Assembly (NCBI GenBank): GCA_900660155.1
Contig: CABFPE010000169.1
Location: 294,773-336,921, forward strand
Reading direction: 5' to 3'
DNA: 42,149 nucleotides
From: Hofstenia miamia
Lineage: Eukaryota > Xenacoelomorpha > Acoela > Hofsteniidae
The notes under the pieces were generated by a model. That model saw only the letters and a list, made by a program, of their open reading frames with translations, was not told the DNA's origin and searched no databases. The position numbers were made by a program, and so were the translations under genes. Position 1 is the stretch's first letter. Each line of letters begins with the position of its first letter. Positions 32,401 through 42,149 of the stretch are shown here, piece after piece.

Positions 32401-35400
32401 AATCGCGTCATTACTCAGTCGACGAAATCTCAAGTAGATAATCTCTCTTGATGAGGCAGTCATCGACTTTGCTAATTGAGATTTGACAGAATTCTAGCGG
32501 TTAACAACTATTGTAATTGGGAAACTCGGATTGTACTCGCCAATCATTGCTATTTTTGTTTTAAAGTATTTCATATCTTTTCTTTGTGCCAAATTCCGAA
32601 ACCTTTTTATATGATCAGAAAATTTCATAAGAATATGTACCAATAGTTCCTCTTTCATTTTCGCTCGTAATGCATTACCCGGCTTTGTTACATTCAGGTT
32701 TCCTGGTTCTTCAGCACCTCAAACTCTGGCAAGCCTCCGCGGGTTTAAGATATTTATCTACATATAAAGAACCAATTATGGTTCGTTGTTGTTTCCATGG
32801 ACTGGAAATCGATAATTTCATGAACTTTTGATAAATAGATAATTCAACTATTTTTCAAAACTTCGGAAATTTTAAAGAAAAGTAGTTATTATTTTCAACT
32901 ACTTCATCCACACCAAAACGCTTTAAGAGACATTTTCAACATTGCATTAAAGCATGTTTACCAATAGACATGTCCAGGCTGGTTAAGGTTAATCTAAAAT
33001 TGACTTCGTTATTGAATTGTAATAAGATTAAATCAAAATATTAACTAAAATATTTTTTAATAGGAACAGTTTCCTTGAACACTACTCACAATCTAGAAAA
33101 AATACTGAAATAGCATTAATGTGAAAATTTAAATTGCTTGATGTTGAATAAATACTATCTTAAAATGTTGCTTTTTGCTACTGCACTCATTAACCCAATT
33201 AGCAATGCTTAGTAAAGATAATTGCTGCAGTCGCTAATCTCATCGACTGAGTGAAACCCCAATTCCATCCAATATATTTTTTTTCAGTGAATATTTTAAA
33301 TAATTTTTATCTACATTGTTAAATAGTTTTCCTCGGCCCATCTAAGCTTTTTGGAAAATTAGTTTTAAAAAGTGTGAAAATGTGATTTTCCTGTATATAG
33401 TTTGTGTTCTGCATCAAAGTATTACTGTTTAAGCGTGAGTCACTTATAAAACACTCATTTCTCTTTAAGATCTTTATTTCATTTGCACTTCCGTTAAATG
33501 TAAACAGTCTCTGATAAGCTCGCCAATGCGATTATGTTTTAAATAATTTATTTTAAACGCGTCTGCTTGCTTGTTCAACATTCATCTGTCATATTTTCAA
33601 TATTTTAATTTTGAATTTGCTAAATTATTTAAGATTCCAAATCACTGAATGAATGAATTCAAATGGCATTCTTTGACGGTTGACTTTTGAGAATGGCGTA
33701 GTGTAACATTCTTTCATGCGAAAGTGCTGGCTTCAGTCATTATTGTATATAGGCCAAAAGCATTGGTTCTTTTCAATCTTTATTGTAGTATAGTTATACA
33801 ACATTTTAATGTGTTTCTGATGCCGAATCTCATAGGAGTGCGTTGGTGAAATTGTGTTAAATTGTGCACATAGTTTTAGCGCTTTTTCTACTAATTTTAA
33901 TTGACGAAAGAACTTAAATTCATTAAATTTGTAGATTTATGCTAATCACTTACGTATTACAAGCACAAATCCCCGCTTTTCAATCAAAATTCTCGTGCAT
34001 TGTCGAAATTTTTCATTTATAAAATAATGAACTGCTAGATAACTTGTAAACTTAATTCTCCTACGATGATGTCATATACATTCACCTTTTGAATTCATTG
34101 ATTAGTCGTACTATTATCATTTATTGTTCATTCAAAGTTTCTTCTTTATTCTATTATTCAGACGAGATCAGGTCCGGTCCTGAAAATTTCGAACGAGGGA
34201 ATTTCAATTTTTTCTAAAAATAAAAAAACAAATATTTGCAAGCTATACAACTCATAATTTTTTTGCATAAATCTCAATTATTTATGAGGTTCTTCCAAAA
34301 AACTAAGGTTTTTATTTATACACATTTTTTGAAAAAATATTGTTTCTATCGTATGAAAAACAAATCTTTTAGCCCGTTCACATAAAAATTCATTAATTTC
34401 ATATCTTTAGATCGTTTTGTATTAATCCATCAACTCTAAAAGTTCGTAATGTTTGAAATTAAGTTAAAACAAAAACATATTTTTTAAGAAAACCGATACC
34501 TCATCAGATTCACAATGAACAAAGCAGAAAGTATTATTAACTATAATTTGTACAATCACAAACCACTACGTATTTGAAAACTGAAATCAATGATCTACTT
34601 TAAGTTCAAATAAAGGTTTTTACCCTTTTGAATTTAGTTGATCTGTTTATTTGTTTTAAGGAATGTTGAAAGGTATGTTTACTTTTTCACTAATTTTTAT
34701 AATTTGCTTAATTTCGTTGTGCATGTGCTGATTTTTACTAAATTAACTGAAACCTTTCTACGTTTGAAATCTCTCTTCGTGCTAATCTTCCAATATTCAG
34801 TTCAATTTCTCTCGCAATTGCTTTCATTTTCGCCTCACCGCTGTATTGTGTTTAAATATTAATCTTTTTTCCTGTTAGGCAATGAATTTATTCAATATTA
34901 ATTTCAATCATTCTGTTTTATGGACTTAAAATCAACATCAACTGCTGTATTGCATGTTTCAAACGCTCACACACATGTCTGTTTAGTTTGTTGCTGATCA
35001 CTTGCTTTCATCTCCTCAGGAAATTATATTTTACTTCAATGTATAACAACCTCGAAATACCTGGGTCTTAAAAAATGGTTAAATTTGTATTTCATTAATA
35101 ACTTTTCATTTCCGAATTTTTTGAATTCTTGTACAAGTTTGTTCTTTATAAAGCTCTTTAAGAAGTTTGACATGTATTGTTTATCCAAAAGCATTTTTAA
35201 TACAAGTTTGTTTTTATATGCCATTCAATGTTTTCTTCTTTTGAGGAAGATGCATTAATTATTATAGTAAATAAACCAATCTCTATCATATCAAATATTC
35301 AGCAATTATTATACAAAAACAGGCAATTTAATCTTGAATTTTGTTGGCAAAAATGGATTGAAGTATAACTAGTTTCTTTTAGTTATTCTTAAATGAACAT

Positions 35401-38400
35401 TGCATTTTAAGCAACCAATAGTTGGGACATCTTAATCACCCCAAACAAAATTTTTCGACTGCTTTAGGTGCATAAAGGACAAACAATTATTTTGATATTT
35501 GAAAAACTAAAATTGTAATTCATACAATATTTACTTTATAAATGGGATTGGAAAACGCCTATGTAATGCTTAATATATTTGAGTATACAATGCAAACGTC
35601 TTTTTGGAGTAATGAGTTAAACAGCTGTTACTAAAAAAAGAACAATTGTATTATTGCGTTGATAAAAGTATTAACATATTTGAGGTTTTATCAGTGCTTT
35701 ATAAACTGCGGCACTGTTTAAGATTACATGTTTCTAGAAAATTTAATTTTCTCCTATTTGAGGTTCGCTTTATGCAAATGATACGTAAATTTAACATAAC
35801 ATGATTTTCATTGACATACAAGCGTTTTCGTCATAAATAACACATTTTATTGCTACTATTTAAACATTTACACCTGCATCTATTATATGCTATTTGCAAT
35901 ATCACCGAACAACATTAAAACGGCTTTTTTTGAATACAGGCGTTAGCATTTGAAACAAAATTGTTGATTGGCTTTTAATAGCACAATTTGAGATCTTTTA
36001 AATGCGGATATCACCTTCTCAAATTGTTCTTAGAATAATATAATCACATCGCTGTAGTTCTACTTAAAACTCCAATTTATTACATTTACAAAGAATTGAT
36101 TTTAACTGTTTTCTATGAAATTATTTTGAGTGGGTGTTAGCATATAAAACTGACCATGGGTTCTTTTAGCAGCGATTCCAATTCTAATTTTTCTATTGAA
36201 CTTCTTGATGAGATTTAATTTTTATCGTTAGCCCTCTGTGAATGGGTCCAAATCAGAGGCGCGTTTAGGATTTTAAAAACGGGGGCTGACACTCATTTTT
36301 ACAGACAAAATGTAAAAAAGAATTTGTTGAACAAAAGTAAGCTTACACAAAATTCAATCGTCTGTTTTTAGCAGCAGATTGATGAGATCTTGAATTAACC
36401 CTTTCTTGAATTAAAGTGAACTATTTTCAATTTTGAGTAAAACATAATTTTTCTTAAGTATTTGACAGTTGGTCCAAGGGGGACCCCCTGCCCCCCCAAG
36501 CGTGCCCCTGATCCAAATAAATATAGATGGTGTAAAATATTTGAAACTAATTCGTATTAAAATCAATGTTTTCACTCATTTTTATATGCACGTACTCAAA
36601 TGCTAACAAATATTAACATAAAAAGCTTGTACAAGACATATTGCATCGTTCGCTGCGATGTAAGTTGCATCATTGAATTGATTGCTATTATCTGAAAATT
36701 TGAGAAATATTTATCCCTTTCTTTTTGAAATAAAAAATTAATTTGCGTACGTCATTGGCTTCTAATTTACTTTTAGTTTGTTTACTGTTTCCGATAACTT
36801 TCTTAACTTAACCTGTTTTGACATCTGATAGCAAATTCAGTGTGCTTACCAATTTTGTGAATTGTTTAATATTCTACACCTAATATTTCAGACATTTTAA
36901 TGAGTCTGCTTGTGGTAGGCATCTACTGAATCACTTTCTCTTGTTAGGCAAAATTTCAAGAACTGTTATATATTAAGAGGTGCTCTTGTATATCTTATAG
37001 TTTTTCTATATTTTATATTAAATGCTTATTTTTTCAAATTGTACATGCAATGATAAGTTCAATGTGGAGAATTTAACTATGCATAAGGAAACTTGCTGAA
37101 ATCACTTGACATTTTCACTGATTTTCTCTATGCTTGGCAGATTCTGTTGAACCCTCTACAATATAATTCAATTCAAAATCAATTCAATGCAAACAAAAAT
37201 TCATTTTTAATGAGTCTAATTCTGTCTCATGATGTGCTTGCATTTTTGTAGTTGTTTTTTTACTTCCATATCAAAATTCATAACTCACAAATTCATATTC
37301 CAGGTTACTCTTAACAACTGGAGGATACCTAATAGCAGTTTATATTCCTGTTTTTGTTTGTTCAGAATTTCAGGTGCATTTTGTTACTAGTGAATTTTGT
37401 ATATTAGCTAAAATGCCAATGTCATTTTACATAAAATATATTTACTCGAAATGTACATGCAATTTAAGGGTTTCTTTTATTGTATGTTCTAATTTTTCTT
37501 AAATATTTATTATTTGGTATTTTCAGTTTTATCAGCAGATAATAAATTTAAATATTTGTGTTGTGATAAATACTTTTGAGAAAGTATTATCTTCGATAAC
37601 TGTTTGGCTTTATAAATACTGTCATTTGTACAATTATTTTTCAGAAATGCAACTGTTTTATTTTAATGTTCTATCTAGGCTTCAAATTTAAGCTTTTTAA
37701 GAACATCCTTCAGTGAATTATTTTCTACGCGTAATTAGAGAATGTGTATTTTTAGAACACACCGTCAGAGTATTTCCTGACTCACACTTATTTTAAAGAC
37801 TGAAGTAAATCACTTACGCATTGATTTTGCATATAGTTTTACATTTACCTGAATTATAATTTGTAGATGCTATAGCAAAATGTGATTTTTTACAAAATGT
37901 TGGCAATAGGATTATAATGATTTCGAAATGAAAAAACTGAAGGATGTTTAAAACGCTTAGTGCTTCTAATCAATAATTTTGAATTCGTTTAAAAAAATTC
38001 TTTAGCTTGAACGTGGGATTATGGACAGGGATGAATATGCACGCGAAATATCGCGAAAACAAGAGGAATTTGAACATTTGCAACGCGATCTCAATGACAA
38101 AGTCGAAGAAGCTGGCAAGTTGAAGAGCACTCTCACTTTGACAGTTGAGCAGAAGGAGAATGAAGTCCTCCGCGTTAAGCAAGAACTTGAAGCAGAGCGC
38201 GCGCGAGCAGAAGCAGCTATCTTGGCTTCACAGCAGATTCATGACAGCAATGATGACAAAGAAAACGTCGAGGTCGAGATGTCAATGGATGGTGTGACCG
38301 GGCTAAACAGTGAGCTCGATAGACAGACAGCAGTTGACAAAAACCGATCTCTAAGCAGCAAGCTATCTCAGCTGTCTAAGGAGCTGGAGGACACTCGTGA

Positions 38401-38533
38401 CACTCAGAAAATGACACCGCTAGATCAGTACCACCTGCGCAATGTAAAGGAAGGTAATAACAAATACAAAACGCTGTGCCTCATCCGCAAAGGCAACACC
38501 AAGAAGAGAGTCGATCAGTTCGAACAGCTATGA
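26012..38533 (+). CDS. Ezrin/radixin/moesin (ERM) family protein
   Basis: Four coding exons (26012-26404, 28272-28425, 30804-31459, 38006-38533) join in phase to 576 codons plus stop; vertebrate moesin has 577 residues. ERM proteins link cortical actin to the plasma membrane and open on PIP2 binding and threonine phosphorylation. Residues 1-~297 form the FERM domain: F1 with [21 protein letters not shown]2 with [18 protein letters not shown]3 with [16 protein letters not shown] and [21 protein letters not shown] charged helical region follows (to ~470), then a C-ERMAD ending [21 protein letters not shown]. The regulatory threonine is T557, 20th residue from the end as in moesin. No ezrin/radixin-type proline run is present. 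Merlin is unlikely because the threonine and actin-binding tail are kept. Odd: cysteine replaces the arginine usually found two residues after that threonine. Confidence 0.95.
26722..27870 (-). mobile_element. Mariner-superfamily DNA transposon relic
   Basis: The left end has TA followed by CAGGGTG, a common start of mariner-superfamily elements. Inside it, GTGAAAACTAATTTTCA (26745-26761) is mirrored at 27829-27845 by the reverse complement of GTGAAAATTGATTTTCA (15 of 17). The total of about 1.15 kb fits mariner size. The right tip has been lost or replaced by AT repeats. It lies in the first coding intron of the ERM gene, on the opposite strand. Confidence 0.6.
26830..27690 (-). pseudogene. 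Mariner-superfamily transposase relic
   Basis: Near 27390-27464 the minus strand reads [20 protein letters not shown] and ILRN, the second helix-turn-helix pattern of these transposases. At the other end (26837-26944) it reads [20 protein letters not shown] and [11 protein letters not shown], like the usual IP..F....... R...C...NGG ending. Stops and frameshifts fill the middle, and I could not place the DDE/D residues. Confidence 0.6.
27856..27935. repeat. AT-rich imperfect microsatellite
   Basis: Interrupted TA runs (atatatatata, gtatatatattatatata, catatatatata) next to the right edge of the mariner relic. Confidence 0.8.
28272..28425 (+). CDS. ERM gene, coding exon 2 (F2 lobe)
   Basis: Acceptor ATTTTAG and donor GTATGT enclose 51 codons plus one base. 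It starts [18 protein letters not shown] and ends [15 protein letters not shown]; the WHQEHKG join matches the ERM pattern W.EEHRG. It was too short to stand out as an open frame and was found by continuing the FERM alignment. Confidence 0.93.
28426..28980. other. ERM intron, nothing recognised
   Basis: Start of the intron between coding exons 2 and 3. The minus-strand frame at 28615-28866 is isoleucine/tyrosine-rich chance sequence. Confidence 0.6.
28981..29005. repeat. Perfect 11-bp-arm hairpin
   Basis: AGCAAACAAGG and CCTTGTTTGCT are exact reverse complements around AAG. The hairpin lies just outside the left arm of the long inverted-repeat element. Confidence 0.8.
29019..30606. mobile_element. 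DNA element with ~150-bp terminal inverted repeats
   Basis: The left arm (29019-~29215) and right arm (~30405-30606) are inverted copies, roughly 80 percent identical with small gaps. Shared blocks include GAGACATTCAACCACTCAA and AGAGCACTTGAAAA, then TTTTCTCGAG, in the same order. The outer tips CACGTGACATG and CACGTTACATG also agree. The ~1.2 kb between the arms is AT-rich and carries no transposase frame, so this is a non-autonomous, long-armed element. No clear target duplication was seen. It sits within the ERM intron 28426-30803. Confidence 0.7.
30804..31459 (+). CDS. ERM gene, coding exon 3 (F2 end, F3 lobe, start of helix)
   Basis: Acceptor TCGTTTAG ends at 30803. The first two bases complete a glycine codon and 218 codons follow, from [20 protein letters not shown] through [33 protein letters not shown] and a charged coiled coil ending MANLKSE. 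Donor GTATGC at 31460. The ATG at 30806 is internal, not a start. Confidence 0.95.
31460..36253. other. Large ERM intron, left part
   Basis: AT-rich DNA without a supported gene. A loosely repeated 21-base segment occurs twice near 32384 and 32500 (gttaacaactNttgtaat). Frames at 34638-34862 (plus) and 35036-35224 (minus) look like chance. Confidence 0.6.
36254..36510. mobile_element. hAT-type MITE with 8-bp target duplication
   Basis: The left end CAGAGGCGCGTTTAGG and the reverse-complemented right end CAGGGGCACGCTTGGG match at 12 of 16 bases and carry the CAGRGGC start common in hAT elements. Flanks are gtccaaat (36246-36253) and atccaaat (36511-36518), an 8-bp duplication with one change, as expected for hAT. 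The 257-bp interior has no frame. It lies in the last ERM intron. Confidence 0.8.
36519..38005. other. Large ERM intron, right part
   Basis: AT-rich, ending in the acceptor of the last coding exon. No other feature seen. Confidence 0.65.
38006..38533 (+). CDS. ERM gene, last coding exon (helix end and C-ERMAD)
   Basis: The acceptor TTCTTTAG ends at 38005, and five codons (LERGI) precede the internal methionine at 38021. 175 codons then TGA. Coiled coil to about [20 protein letters not shown], an acidic linker ([13 protein letters not shown]), then [16 protein letters not shown] and the actin-binding end [20 protein letters not shown]. It is visibly more GC-rich than the surrounding intron. 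Confidence 0.95.
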   Translation, partial: LERGIMDRDEYAREISRKQEEFEHLQRDLNDKVEEAGKLKSTLTLTVEQKENEVLRVKQELEAERARAEAAILASQQIHDSNDDKENVEVEMSMDGVTGLNSELDRQTAVDKNRSLSSKLSQLSKELEDTRDTQKMTPLDQYHLRNVKEGNNKYKTLCLIRKGNTKKRVDQFEQL

Positions 38534-39440
38534 TTTTCCTCCACCGTCATTTCAAATCAACTCTTATTTTGCTGAACAGGTCTCGAGTCTTAGATTCAAT
38601 ATTTTGCAGTTGTTTGAAAATAATTTAGTACTATTTATTGCTTAATAATTTTCCCCTTTTATATAAAGTATTTTTGCATAAATTGTAAAAGTCTTCAAGT
38701 CTGATTTGTAAGTTGTGTTGTGCCTTTCAATACAATTGTATTTTTGTATTTTATTATATTAACTTGAATTTCATACGTAATAACTTCATGAAAATTGACT
38801 CTTGTAGAGGTGTGATCCTCATTATTTTGAGTTTCTCACGAACATTTTGATTTGGATTCAATTGGAATTTCGAAGACTTATATTAATCAATTACAGGGTA
38901 GGACCCTGTGAATATTCGAGATCAGATCCTAATTATTGTGTAGAGTAAACCGGGATAGAACTGACCTTAATACAGGATGAGATATGTTTTTACCATCCTC
39001 ATTTGACAAGTTTGTGCAGCATAAAATTGAGATGAATATTAGTGTCTGCGCAACTGTGTTGGAAAAACAAACATCCAACATCAAAAGGCAAAATGGAAGC
39101 TAATTCATGAGAAGCATTGGTAAGAAATCTAAATTAAGCTATTGATGCAATGTTAAAAACCCATACGGAAGAATCCATACCGATTACTATAAAATTTCTG
39201 AAGATTATAGCAAGACATTATTTTTACATGGGAAAAGGAAGCTGGAATTTATATTTAACTTACACAAATTAATAATATATGAAGATGTTTTTCTCCAAGT
39301 CTAAGCTCTTTTACTTGTAAATCAATAAATATCTACATCTGAATAAGAATTTCTCCTAAAAAGATGGGAATTTATCAAGTTTTCTCAATCGGCAAAACTT
39401 TAGGTGAATTGCATTGAAACTATCACTTGAGAAAACCTAA
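38534..39440. other. ERM 3' UTR and intergenic DNA
   Basis: Sequence following the ERM stop. I see no AATAAA in the first few hundred bases; a TATAAA at about 38661 could be a variant polyadenylation signal. Nothing else is recognised before the LINE relic. Confidence 0.5.
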
Positions 39441-40720
39441 TTCTTTTGATATCGCAAATGCTTTCAATAAGGAATTTTGTAAAAAACGTTCAACGGCAGA
39501 TGCACTATTTCCTAACTGAGTCCTGCTTAGATAATAATGAATATGTAAGCATAATATGCATTGATCTTTCTAAAGCTTTTGATCATTACATTTTTCTTGA
39601 AAAATTATTAAATTTAGGATTTATCTCAAACAGTAAGGAGTTAATGAGTTACTATTTAAGTAATCGCTATCAGCGGGTTAAAATGAATGGGACACTTTCG
39701 AATTGGGGAAATGTTTACAAAGGTATTCAATAAGGAACACTTTTGGGGTCCTTACTCTTTTCACTTTATATAAATGATTTCAATATAGCCGTAAATGAAT
39801 ATTGTACAATTATTCAATACGCAGATGACACTTGCCTGTTTACAGATGACAAATCATGCGAGAAATCGATATATAATTCATAACCAACCTCATGCATTTG
39901 CATAAATACTTTAACATGTATCGCTTAACCGTTCATCCCTCAAAAATTGAATTTTGTACAATGCCACCTTTGGCAAAAGTTACAATCTGCGTTGTAAATT
40001 CATTTTTGCTAACACAGCTATTGCTCACGTTGATAAGTTTAAGTATTTAGAGGAGTAATTTCGACATTAAATTACAATATACCGATCAGATTCATTCTGT
40101 ACTGCGTAAAATGCCAATGGGAATCAAATGCACTCTACATATAGTGGAGTTTGTAAACATAAAAATGCGCCAGCAACTAGGAAGTGCCCTTGTAATTAGT
40201 TATTTTAGATATTGCAGTGTGTTATTGAATTGTTTAAGTCAAACATTAAACAAAATTCATTCTCAAATATAATGGGCGGAACGTTTATGGAAATACAAAA
40301 AATCGGTTAGTATCAAACCTTCAACTCAAATTTCATGTGCTTTATCTTCAATTAAATATTTTTTGGTAAAATTCTGGGATGTCAATAACAAAAGTAAGCT
40401 TTGATGTAAATTGCAATATCCGAAATATGCATGCATATCTTCTACCAAAAGAACATCAACACTTGCTAAGCTGAAATTCAAAAAACATTTCCTAATGCAA
40501 CCATTGAAACTTGGAATGACTTACCAGTAAATGTACGAAAATGGAAAAGTAAGCTTGAATTCAAAACTCAAAAAATTTTTTTAGCTTAACGTATGTAACA
40601 CAATTAATAAATACTACATTGAAAAGATTCAAATTTTATGAATCTTGCCATATAAGCTAAGATAACGGACTAGTATTATATAAATAATGTATTAATTTGT
40701 AAATATCTATTCTTTGTACA
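39440..40720 (+). mobile_element. Second LINE relic (CR1-like)
   Basis: Reverse transcriptase blocks follow each other on the plus strand with several stops and shifts. KKRSTADALF (39482-39511) is followed in another frame by LTESCLDNNEYVSIICIDLS and KAFD. LSNRYQRVKMNG is followed by GIQ, a stop and GTLLGSLLFSLYINDF. IIQYADDTCLF near 39810 keeps both catalytic aspartates. The end reads TIETWNDLPVNVRKWKSKLE (~40503-40590). Both edges are approximate. Its motifs differ clearly from those of the LINE at 18940-25050, so it is another family. Confidence 0.8.
39470..40600 (+). pseudogene. CR1-like reverse transcriptase relic
   Basis: The longest open piece (39446-39733) ends at a TAA that replaces the glutamine of the conserved PQG block, and the frame simply continues behind it. 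Other stops and frameshifts lie around 39880 and 40050. No endonuclease domain is seen to the left, so the copy is 5'-truncated. Confidence 0.8.
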
Positions 40721-40907
40721 TATTTTTAAGACGCATTTGGTACAGCAAACAGCACTTTTCTAAGAAAAGATCTTGAAATTATACAATATCAGAAACACTT
40801 TCTAACAATAATAAATTCGATGAAGAAAAACAACATTTATTTTGTCTTCCTGAGTCATGACAGAAAGTCAATTGAATTATTAAAAAATAACATTTGCAAT
40901 TTAAATA

Positions 40908-41075
40908 CAGTCAAGTGAGTTTAATCCGGATATTTGGCTAAAACGGTTGAATTTCAAATTTCCAAATTTTCTGCCTATTTATTCCATAATAATATATGCT
41001 CGTAATCCGGATATTCGCCTATTCCGGATGATTTTTCTCTGATTCCATAAAAATCCGGATTAATGTATTTGTTAC
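40908..41075. mobile_element. pogo/Tigger-like MITE, tentative
   Basis: After TA (40906-40907) the left end reads CAGTCAAGTGAGTTTAATCCGG, the style of pogo-group ends. The inner block TTAATCCGGAT recurs inverted at the right (about 41053-41063), and further ATCCGGAT copies lie between. The right tip beyond that block does not match, so the right border is uncertain. Confidence 0.4.
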
Positions 41076-42149
41076 AGATAATCAAATGTATGTTCATTTC
41101 ATGCTTTTTCATTACTTACTTACTGAATACTAGGAATTAAAAGCTTTTATATTAGCCATGAGCCGCCACGCACTAGAGTTTTAATTAATTTACTGCTTTA
41201 GGAGCATGAGTATCTGTTACATTACCTACTTACTCTATACCACAACTGAGCCAAACACGCAAGGGTGGCAAGCAAAGAAATGAGATTAATGAAAGACAGA
41301 CTGACTAATGCTACACACGAACTGCTCACCTCTTCTCTGTGTTGCTTAATTATCTTTCCCTTTGCTATCAACCACCTAATTTTGATTAATCATCCTACCT
41401 AATTTTGATTAATCATCCATTGGTTCTTTCGATCACTCTTGACATATTGAATGTGAAGGCTTATTTCACATACTTTATATAGTACCTACTTTATACTTTT
41501 TACCTTATTTCATACTTTACAATTCTTTAACTCGTTTAAATACATTATAACCATATATTTTTATATGACTTTACCAACTATGTACATGGTCTGTAGAGTT
41601 TGTTATGGTTGGGCGATTATATGAGATATTGTTTTTGCTATGTATAATATTACTTTGTATCTTCTTTGAAATTCAATCTTTTAAATATCATGCATCAAAT
41701 ATTTTTGCATGTGAATAATACAGTATTTACAAACATTTATACATTTAGAATGGCGAAGGCATCACAGAGTTTACAAATTTAACAATTGGAACTCATATGT
41801 ATTGATGGAAAAAATCGTCATCAACTATGAATAGCAAATGTGCCATTGTATTTACGCATTAAAGTTACAAAGCAGAAAACCCTAGTAATGTATGTAGCCA
41901 TGTAAAGTCATAAATGAAATAAGGTGAAAAAACGTGCAAAAGTCGATAACCATGTAACATGCAGTTAGTTGTTTTATCAATCATGACGCCTTGTTTGAAA
42001 TCTAGCGTGTTTTTCGAGTTGTGTGAAATGATTACAACAACATTTATTATATTAAAGAACTATTCATTTGTTGGATGACAAAATATACATTATTACAGTA
42101 TGTCAATCAAAGGAAAATTTTGACTGTCTTCCTCATACTAATAACAAAA
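41076..42149. other. Intergenic, nothing recognised except a short tandem repeat
   Basis: AT-rich DNA to the right edge. It includes the 23-bp tandem duplication at 41374-41418. No gene or RNA is supported. Confidence 0.55.
41374..41418. repeat. Two-copy 23-bp tandem repeat
   Basis: acctaattttgattaatcat followed by cct is present twice in direct succession (41374-41396 and 41397-41418, the latter lacking its last base), identical. Confidence 0.85.

Noticed and set aside
32384..32525. Two similar ~21-base segments (gttaacaact..tgtaat) as LTRs or target duplications
   Set aside because: Too short, imperfect and without end signatures; could arise by chance in AT-rich DNA.
38021..38023. ATG as the start of a separate C-terminal protein
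   Set aside because: An acceptor 15 bases upstream and a phase-0 join to the previous ERM exon show it is an internal methionine.
1..42149. CRISPR arrays, tRNA or rRNA genes, bacterial operons
   Set aside because: No regular repeat-spacer pattern and no tRNA B-box with cloverleaf was seen; the only tRNA-like stretch is the 18-base primer site at 23499-23516.

Overview
This is an AT-rich piece of an animal nuclear genome. The evidence is spliced genes with GT..AG introns and AT-rich introns of several kb, a clear ezrin/radixin/moesin (ERM) gene (a family of animals and their close relatives), and heavy loading with decayed eukaryotic transposons. An invertebrate is most likely. I cannot name the phylum from sequence alone. 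Nothing bacterial (operons, Shine-Dalgarno sites, CRISPR) is present.

Two host genes are supported, and they point away from each other. On the minus strand, an unrecognised coiled-coil protein gene runs from its first coding exon at 17873-18052 leftward to at least 4149. Eight exons join in perfect reading phase to 347 codons, and there is a weak candidate terminal exon at 3799-3879. On the plus strand, an ERM gene runs from 26012 to 38533 in four coding exons (26012-26404, 28272-28425, 30804-31459, 38006-38533). Together they encode 576 residues with a FERM domain, a helical linker and a C-ERMAD with the regulatory threonine. A 5' non-coding exon ending at 25931 is possible.

The ~7.9 kb between the two 5' ends is largely a three-level transposon nest. 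A decayed LINE (about 18940-25050) is split by a minus-strand Ty3/gypsy-type LTR element (20020-24136; 153-bp LTRs; 5-bp target duplication ctacc). That element is itself split by a small LTR element without recognisable pol (22950-23697; identical 181-bp LTRs; 4-bp duplication atag; primer site matching tRNA-Arg). The gypsy element carries, next to its 5' LTR, the reverse complement of a segment of its own LTR, which suggests self-priming of the Tf1/sushi kind.

The introns and flanks hold more transposon relics: a TTAA-flanked piggyBac-like element (5135-6181), a possible partial relative (8866-9090), a TA-flanked inverted-repeat element (11919-12388), a Tc1-like relic (about 16550-17170), a mariner-superfamily relic (about 26722-27870), an element with ~150-bp inverted repeats (29019-30606), a hAT MITE with 8-bp target duplication (36254-36510), a second LINE relic (about 39440-40720) and a pogo-like MITE (about 40908-41075). 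The remainder is AT-rich intron or intergenic DNA in which I see no supported gene.
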